This document shows positions 13,201 through 22,200 of a DNA stretch of 64,000 nt, one piece after another. The stretch covers positions 4,216,001 to 4,280,000 of the forward strand of contig NC_133166.1 in the NCBI RefSeq assembly GCF_040802235.1, given 5' to 3'. Within the stretch, counting starts at the first letter, position 1; each line of letters opens with the position of its first letter. The DNA is from Manis javanica. Its lineage: Eukaryota > Chordata > Mammalia > Pholidota > Manidae. The translations under genes were made by a program, and so were the position numbers. The notes under the pieces are model-generated. The model was not told the origin of the DNA. It saw only the letters and a program-made list of their open reading frames with translations, and did not search any database.

Positions 13201-16200
13201 TTATGGTTTTGCAATTGAATTGCTTCCTTCTAACATTGGGCCTTCTTTTTTTATTTTCTTTTGAAAAACAAGACTGACCTTTTAATTCTTTTGTGTAAAA
13301 TACTTTTATCAGGTTAGATATGGTATTAAGTCTCTGACAAAATACCTAATGGGGTACTATCCATAGTTAACTATAAATTTGGGACAGAAACTTCTGGACT
13401 ATAATTTCTATATCCCTATTATAAGTGGAGGACTGAGGAGATAAATAAAGGTTAAATTCTAGCATAACAAGCTTTGTGGAATGTAGAGATTTGTTTTGTA
13501 CTGGAAGTTTATTAGGAAAGGTAGACATTACACTCACAGTCAGCAGCGGTTGTAAATAAGAGTTGACAAACCCCGATTTTTCTGTTGAAGTTTGTTTTCA
13601 GAGGATGGTGACCACATTGACTAGAAGATGACTTGGAAGCTTCTGCCTCTGCATTTACTTTAGCACTGTGGGTACCACTGCTACTATGTCTTCTTCCACT
13701 GCTGGTTGCAGCATTTGAATACCTATCGCTTCTAGGTGCTTGCCTAAACAATTTCCACTATTACCTACCTCTTTTTATCCTTTCAGCATTTTCCTGCACG
13801 AGATATTATTAATACTATTGTTACGGGTTGAGTTTGTTCTCCTCGGTTCCTGTTCCTGTCGCAGCAAAGAACTGAAAGGCAGAGGCACAGTAGCAGAATG
13901 AAAGTTTTATTTGAACGCACTCCAAGGAAGGAGCAGGCCAGAGTCAAGGGAGACAAAGGCAGACCGCTTACTGTGAGGCTTCTTCTGTGGGGTGTTGGCA
14001 GGGCAGAGACGTCCTTGATGGACGGTCTTTGGCCTTGGAGGCTTGGCCTAACTGGTGAAATGGGGACATGGGCTGTGCTGATATTTTCATCTGGGGAATG
14101 TCTGTGCTTGGAAACTTCTCATCTGGAAAGTTGTTTATCATCTGGGGAGTGTCTGGACATTCTAAGTCACTCCTGGTCCTTGAAAACTTCAACTAAATCA
14201 CCTCCCTGAGTCCTTTCTGGCTCTCTGGTTTTACCTGGTTAACTCTTCAGTCCCTGTTAGTGGGCTTTACTGGCTTTATTCTCCCTGCACCTGTTCATAT
14301 CTCTCCTTCTGCCTAACACTGTTTCATAGGTGGGGAAACTGAGACTTAGAGAAGCCAAGGAACTTGGCCATAGTCACCCAGCTCAGTAAGTCAAAATGAA
14401 TGTTACTCTAAAGCCAGAGCTTTTAATGGCTGTACTGTATTGCCTTAAATAAGAGCTTAGTGCTTATTTATCTTAACAAACATTTATTGCAGATAAAAAG
14501 AAAGGAGGGCTCTTGTTTTCAATTATCTGAGAGTTTGAGGAATCAGTTAGTGATTAACTATTGAGCAGAGGTATTTTTGAATGAGTCATGATTGCTGGCT
14601 TTCTTATTCAGTTGCACTATTTATTAGCCTTTTGAGTAGTCAGGATTCCAGCATGATAATTGGGTCGGGTGGATAAGAGCTCTGCTTCTGCCCTTCATCT
14701 CTCCTCTCAGGTAGGTTTCACAAGACTGCAGATACAAACTGGAATAGGAAAAAATGAGCAAATCATAAATTTAGGCTAGGTTAGAGATCCCTGAGTTTTG
14801 TGACCAGGAGAATTTTGGATTTCGTGGGGTTCTTTTGAGCATTTGGCTTTTACAAGTCCTCTGTCTTTTTTTTCTCCTCTTGCCCTGTTGCTTGGTTTGG
14901 GAGTGAGACTGTAAGTCGGGACCCTCTGTTCCCGGCTGGTTCCCCTGGCAACCAGCCCCCAACTTTACATGGAGGCCAGTAGTCATCTCATTAACATAAC
15001 AAAAGATGCCTTTATGGCTCTCATTAGTTAGGAAATTCCTGGGGTTTTAAAAGTTCTGCCATTGAAATGGGATGAAGACCAAATAAATATATATTTCTTA
15101 CTGTAAAATCATAATATCATAGTTTTGATCTTGAGGAAGAATATAGGGCAGACTAAACTTAATGTTTCTAACCAAGTTTATAAAGGTAAAAAAGTAAGGA
15201 TTCAAGGGAAAGTTTTATGTAATAAAACATACACTGTTTTCTAGACTTCCACTCTGGACTGTTTCTCAGGTACTGAACATGGCTAACAAAGTAGAGGAGA
15301 ATCAGGTCTTACTGGAACCATGGGCCTCAGGGAAGGGTATTGCCAACTATGAGAAGTCAGTCAGAGGGTTACCTTTAGTGTATTTGGAGTTTAACCATTT
15401 AGGTGATCCAATTTTGTTCTTCAGGTGTTTTTCTATGCAATATTTTTAGTAGAGGAGCATTTATGAACACAGCTTATACATGAATAAGCCAGGAAGTCAT
15501 ATGAGACTGGCAGCTAGCATTGATTTATTTGAACATATAATTCCATCTCCCTTCGTATTTCATAAAATATAGATGATTTCAAAATTAGTCATTGTGGATT
15601 TTTGCAGATAGAGCATAGAAAATCTTAAACTAAAGAAATATGCAAACGTTTTTAAGTTATTTTAAGAATAAAGTAATGGATATTCCATCTGTTCTCATTT
15701 TAGCCTTTAAATCTGCAAGACAGCAGCCCTCCCAAAATGTTGCTACCAAGAATTATTCAGAGGTAAGATAAAAAGTTTCACAGTTGTGTTGTAATAAATT
15801 GTTTCCTGCATTATGAATTGTTAATTCCTTGATCTACAAAGTAAATAAAAGAAGAAAAAGTATAGAACATTAAATCTGGAGAGAAATTTATTGATTATCT
15901 AGACTGAGAGCTCCAAGGATTTTTTTTGTGTGTGTGTCTTCCTTCTTTTAAAATAATAGATCATGTGATTAGAAATCCATAAATGTTATGTATCCAGTAA
16001 TTCTTTGAAGGTTAACAGTGTTGATCCAAAAGGGTTGATGCATAAAATACTAATATTGAAGATGGGAGTTCAGTGTATGTAGAGGTCTTATTTATACCAG
16101 ACTTCCTTTTGTCATTTATACTCTCATAATATTCTGGCTTGTGCCTTAATGGCTGAAGCTAGACTCAAGACAAACTAAAAGGTTGGAGTCTAAGGACCTA

Positions 16201-19200
16201 AGTGGTCGGCTCTAGAGTTATATAGGCCTTCTGCTCTTCTTTTGGGCTCCAGAAAGAGTCCAGTATGGGCTTGACTGTCCTATTAACCTCACTTTCTAAT
16301 CCCCCGTGTCTTAAATCTTCCCTGTACATCAGGGTTTCTCCGTAGCAGCACTGCTGACATTTTGGACCAGCTGAGTCTTTGTTGTGAGGGTCTGCCGTGT
16401 GCCTGTAAGGTGTCAGCAACATCTTGGCCTCACCCTTGAGACGCCAGGACTACCCCCTAATTATAACAATCAAAAATGTCTCTAGACATTCCACGTATCC
16501 CTGGGATGGGAGTGAGAGTTAAAAACCACCCCCAGATAAGAATCATTATCATACTGCCCCAGTAGCATTTTCTCAAATTTGGTTCTTCCTGATCTCTTAA
16601 ACATGTGACCCAACTGACCACCCTCTTTCCCAAAAAAACTTCTATGTCCTGATTCTAATCTTGTTCTTTTATCTCTCTCAACTACATCTTTCTCTTTTTC
16701 CCTTCCACCTCATTGCCCACTTACATGTACACCAGCGCTAGCTTTTATCCTGAGCTCTGTTTTTGTTTAACTGTTGCATGTTACCACTTCAGGGTCATCA
16801 TGTGTGAAAACAAAAGTATTGTCATGTTTTCAAGGTAGCTTCCCTTCTAGATTTTTCTGTTATAAGGCAGGAACATGAATGGGAAAAGAACAAGTTGTGC
16901 CACACTAACTTTTTTTTTCCATTTTTTTATCATGGTTACACAGTGGTAGATTAAACAATGTTGAATGCATTTGACTCCTTCAAGCACATAAGATAATCCC
17001 CTGATAGTTGTGTGGACAAAATGCAGAAAATTGGATTCATAGCTTCTTAGACAACTGCATTTAGTGGTTTTTGATTAATAGTCAATGCCAGCCTTGGAGG
17101 GGGAGGTCTCAGGTGCTGCCTTTTTCATGGTGTTGCCCCTTGGCTTCATCAGTTAGCTGAAGGCGTAGCAAATTGTGTATTAAGTGTCAAGATAACAACA
17201 AATGTAGAGGAATAGGAGGTATTTTGGATGATAGAATCAAGAATCACAAATACCTTTACTGGGGCTTAAAACCAACAAATGGTATTTAACACAGGTAAAT
17301 GTAACAGAAACATAGATACCCAGAATTTCAAAGATAGTCTTACATATACCTCATTTAAAATTGGAAATGTAACACTAGTGGTCTAACACCTCATTAGAAT
17401 TCAAGAAATCAGAAGGCACTGTCTGCACTTGACACTGTGAGCCATTTGCCATCTAACTACCTGTTCCGTGCGGTCCCCAGGCTGCCGTGCTGTCAGGAGA
17501 GACGTGAGCGCAGACATGTTGTACAGGGTACCATTTGTGATTGAAGGGTGATACTGGAGGGGGGGGGCCAAGCTAAGCTGTAGCTTTAATGGTTGCTCCT
17601 TAATGTGGTTTCTGTCTCCTTTTTTTGCGACTTTCTTTGAAACTCTGTGGTTCAATAATTCATTTTTACTCAAATGTTCTGTTCCCACAAGAGCTGTTTG
17701 CTGTTTTATTTTCCCCCCTTAGGTGATTGAGGTGGATGAGTCAGATGTGGAAGAAGACATTTTTCCTACCACTTCAAAAACAGATCAAAAGTAGGTGCCG
17801 TGACTTCTTGCAAAAAGAAACATCTGAAAAATTAAAAATTATTACAAGCATTTTCATCAAAAATGTAACCTGTAATTTGATTCCTTTTGCCTTTATTACC
17901 CATTGATTTTCTTGATGGAGGACTATATTCTCTCCATTAACAGAAAATAGTTTTGTAATTTTGTTAATAGTTGGGATTTCAGCTTCTCTTCATTACCATA
18001 TTTTCATATCCTAAGTTACACATGCTGCTGTGCTAAATACCAAGAAGATCACGTTGACTTTCTCTGCCTTCAGAGGATTTACATGCTTTCCCTGTCCTTT
18101 TGGCTTTTGCCTGTTACTCTAAAGCTTAACTTGACTTACTATCCCCAGGGTTTCTTCTATGTGATAATATTTTGGGTAAACACTGTGTAACTGAAGCTCA
18201 GTTAATGAAAATTTCTATATAAGAAAATAACAGGTTTTTTTAGTACTTAAATTCTGTGTGAGCAGTATGTTAGGTCTGATGAGGGACATAGTAAATGTCT
18301 TAATGTGGTTACTGCCTCCAGGAACACAGAGATGAACACATTTCAATCCATTAAAGGATGATTAAGTCATTACATAATTATGTGTGGAATTTTACGATAC
18401 AGACTCGGTATGATGCTTATAAGCCCCCAGAAAAAGGAGCAAGCAGTGTGGGCTCTCCATAGAAGAAACAGCTTTATGGACAGAGTGAAATATTTACCTG
18501 AGATTTTAAAGATAGGAGTTATTTGGATCAAGGGGATAGAAAAAATGATAGCTGAGAGTAGTAACGTGAGCCGGAATTATAGAAGTAAGAGGGAGATAGG
18601 GGAGATAGGGAGAAACTACCTCACTGTTTCTCACACTTCTCATGATCTCAACCCTTTTTCCATTACCTAAGGATAAAAAATATATTAATTATATTAACTA
18701 AAATAAATTAAATTTCTTCCTAACAAGAGAAGTTAAATACTAAGGAGTGAAATTTTGTTGGGCGGGATTGAGCTTGGGAGGGCCCAAAGCCACTGTAAAT
18801 CTTGATTTCTCACCCACCCCATCTCCTAGAACCAATTTTCGTTCCTTAGGTATATTGACCCCATTCAAAATATATGCTTTTGTAAATTAGGGATCCATGT
18901 TGCAAAACACTTACTTATTCAGTTAAACATTATGCTAGAAGCTGGGAATAGAAACAGGAAAGAAATGTCTCCTTCCAGGATTTACACTTCAGTGCTATGC
19001 TAGTAACAGGGTACTAATAATCCACCAAGACAAATGTTTTATTCAAGTGTAACGAAACCTCAGGGATGTGCCAGTGTCTTCCTAGGCTGGGTCACTAAAG
19101 GTTTTACAGAGATGGCAGATAACACTGGAGCTGATGGTCCACAACACATCATGTGTGAGAACGTCTAAGGGTGCTCGCGGGAAATCCTGGCGCGGCAGTA

Positions 19201-22200
19201 CAGAGCAGTGTCACAGCTCCCCCCCCTCCACCCCCACCCCCGGGAGAGTGGTCAGGGAAGGCCTTTGAGCAGGTTACATGCACTCTGAAACTTTCCAAGA
19301 GAGGCTCTTGGCCTCGTGGAAAGCAGAGGGAAATGAACATGCAAAGTCTCTTGAAGAAGAAAGAAGCTTAATGTAATTTTGGAGCCAGTGACTAGTGCAT
19401 GGGGGAAAGGAAGTGGTCTGAGAGGAGCACAAAAAGGAGAGGCAGGAGTACGTCTGAGGCGGAACAGGTGAGCAGGGCAGGGGGCTTGGGCTTTATTACC
19501 GACGCTGGGGGACTTCAGGGGAGGATCCTGAGAGAGTAGTGGCACCATCTGATTTACATTTCTGAAGGGTCTGTGTGGTGCTGGCGGACAGCACAGGCGC
19601 TGTAGGTAGTCCAGGTAAAAAAGGAGACGGAGGCCTGCACCAGACAAATAAACAATGGGGCCCAGATATCTATGCCAGACAGTGGCTTAAGATGCACTGT
19701 GAGGATCATGGTTGATTTCTAGTCCATCAAAGGAAGAGAATCCCTTTCTAAGTCCGTGTTTGGCTGTTCTTGTCTTTGTCAGTCACACCACACACAAACT
19801 GGTCTAGCTTTGTGGTGTCTTTTTTTCTTTTTCTTCAGTAGTAAATCAGTAGTTGAGAGGAATATGGAAGTTTAGCTTGCATGGAGTCCTTATCTTTCAT
19901 TTTAGGAACTAATGAAAATACTATTTTGGTATGTTGGGCATATGTTTAGGGGTCTGAGAAGAATCTTTTTGTTATTATTTTGGGGGCTTGTCTGCTTTTC
20001 AGTAGAGAAAGTGTCTGAAAACTTATTTACCCACAAGATAATAATAATCATCATAACTGAATTGTTTATCAGTTCCTGTGGGTCAGGCACTGTTTCCCAA
20101 GCTTTATAGAATAACTCTCTCTTTGGTGCTCATAACCACCCCAGGACGTAAATATAGTTATAACTATATTGTGCTCATTTTATTTTTGAAGAAAGGGAGG
20201 CACCACAGGTGAGGGACCTACCTAAGGCCTCCCAGCTAGTCACATAGCCAGGCAATCTGCTCCAGAATTTGTCTCTGCTGCTGCTTCCTAATGTAATAGG
20301 TTAACCTCAATACCATTGTGCAAGCAATAAGAATCATTTAAGTGATGAGAGGCAATTTAGAAATTAACATTTTGGCACAAAACCTGAAATCAGCCTTGGC
20401 AGATGGTGGTTCTGGTGACAGCAACTGAATGGCACGATTGAGGCAGTTTTCGAATAATTAACCTAGTAATGGCACGGTTTTTATGATTATTTCAGTTACA
20501 ATTTAAACTATTTAAACTCAGTCACTTACTAGTAGAGTTTGTAAAAGTTTTCTTTTTATTCTCTGTGCCTCTATCCTTATTTATAAATGAATATAACAAT
20601 ATTTACCTCATAGGGTTGATATGAAGCTTAAGTAAGTTGATATTTGTAAAGTGCTAAGTAAAGTTCCTGGCATATAGTAACAGCGCTGTGTTTCTTAAAT
20701 AAATTAAATAATGGGCTAGGGAATAGAACAAGAGTGATAGGAAGAATGGAAGGCAATAAAAGCACTAATATTCCTGGAAGTTAATTTATAGAGGGAAGTA
20801 ACTTCCAGTTGGTAAAACACTCTTCTGCCAGATGGGCAATGGAAAGCCTGCTTTTCCCTGGAAAAGTTGTTCCAAGCTCTATCCTTGTTGTATTGGGAAG
20901 AAGAGGAACCTTCCAGATTTGTTAGAACTGGCAGATAATAAATACCCTCAACTTAGAGCAGCAAGAGAAGACCCAGCTCTGTCAGGCCAGGGAGAAGGAG
21001 AGAGAGAGAGGATTCATTAAACCTTGCAGTGGTGGGGACTAACATTTTGGGGGGTACCTGTTATCCATCACAGGTGAGATTTGTAGGCTTGCAGGATCCT
21101 CTGATGCAGAATTAAAGCTCTTGATATGTTCAGACAAGCCACTGCCTGGCATAGATATCTGGGCCCTATTGTTTATTTGTCTGGGAAGGCATCGAAAGCA
21201 GAGTCAGGTCTCAGTGGGTGTTGCCTCCCATAAACAGCCCCTTTTCCTAGCCCCCCAGCAGCACATTAACCTAACTTTGCCACCTCAGTGCTGTGGCTGT
21301 GTGCTCTCACAGATGGAAACCAGTCAGCAACTGACCAGTCCCTGCCTAGGTCAAGTGCAGAGAGAGGGTGTCTCCCCAGATGGATGGGTTGATAAATCTC
21401 CTTGGTCCTTTACCTCTAAAGCTGTGTTGCTCTTTAAGTTTGCTTGACAGATCCTATCTTTTTGTGCCTAAGAACCTGCAGATTTTTGTTTCCTTCTGAC
21501 ATAAGACCTGATTCTCAACCTAGTTGTTTAGACAAGACCTTCAGACATCTTTCTTTTGCTATAATAACATCGCAAAGGAGGATAAAAAATTGTTGGCTTA
21601 AGAGTTCATTGACACTGTTTTCATTTAAGATAGCGAACTTTTTCTTAGATGGTCAGATAGTAAGTATTTTAGGCTTTGCAAACCAAGAGGCAAAGTCAGG
21701 GATATTATGTAGGTACTTACATAACCTTTTAAATGTACTCATTTCAAAATGTGAAAACCATTCTTAGCTCAGGCCATAGAAAGCAGGCAGGCTGGGCATG
21801 GCCCTCTGGCCATAATTAGCTGGCCCTGATCTAAGATGACTTAAAATCCTTAGTAAGAAGACAGAGGAATATGAGTTTCATTACAACAAGTGAAGTTTCA
21901 TAAGGATGGGGTCATGATTTTCTTATTCAGTGGTGTTGCCCAGGGCCTTCATGGTCCCTGGCAGAGAATAAGACTCAGCAAATATTTACTATTTGATTTG
22001 GATCAAACACGAATAATACAGATAATGAGGCAGCCCTAGAAAGTCATGAGCCTTTCCTAAGGTCCCTTTTTCTTGTTACAGAAACATAACTGAGGTTTGA
22101 ATTTAAAAAGTCAGTGTTGCCACACTTTTCAGAAATGGGCAGTAGTAGTCAGTACATACTCATATGTGAAGAACTATAATATTAAGTAAGCATTGGTGTA

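Larger units (their letters stand above)
7690..15703 (+). other. MRE11 intron, 8.0 kb
   Basis: The largest MRE11 intron here. It carries a MIR-like copy, a possible old L1 piece, the young L1, an L2 end, MIRs and the solo LTR. 7690-9180 and 14420-15703 show nothing certain, though 8400-8800 has phrases (GTCCAGAGTACTGTGCTCC, GGGGTGTCTAACCTGGGAAA) of an unidentified ancient repeat. Confidence 0.75.

Noticed and set aside
13898..14209. Plus and minus frames inside the solo LTR
   Set aside because: LTR sequence; no viral protein similarity.
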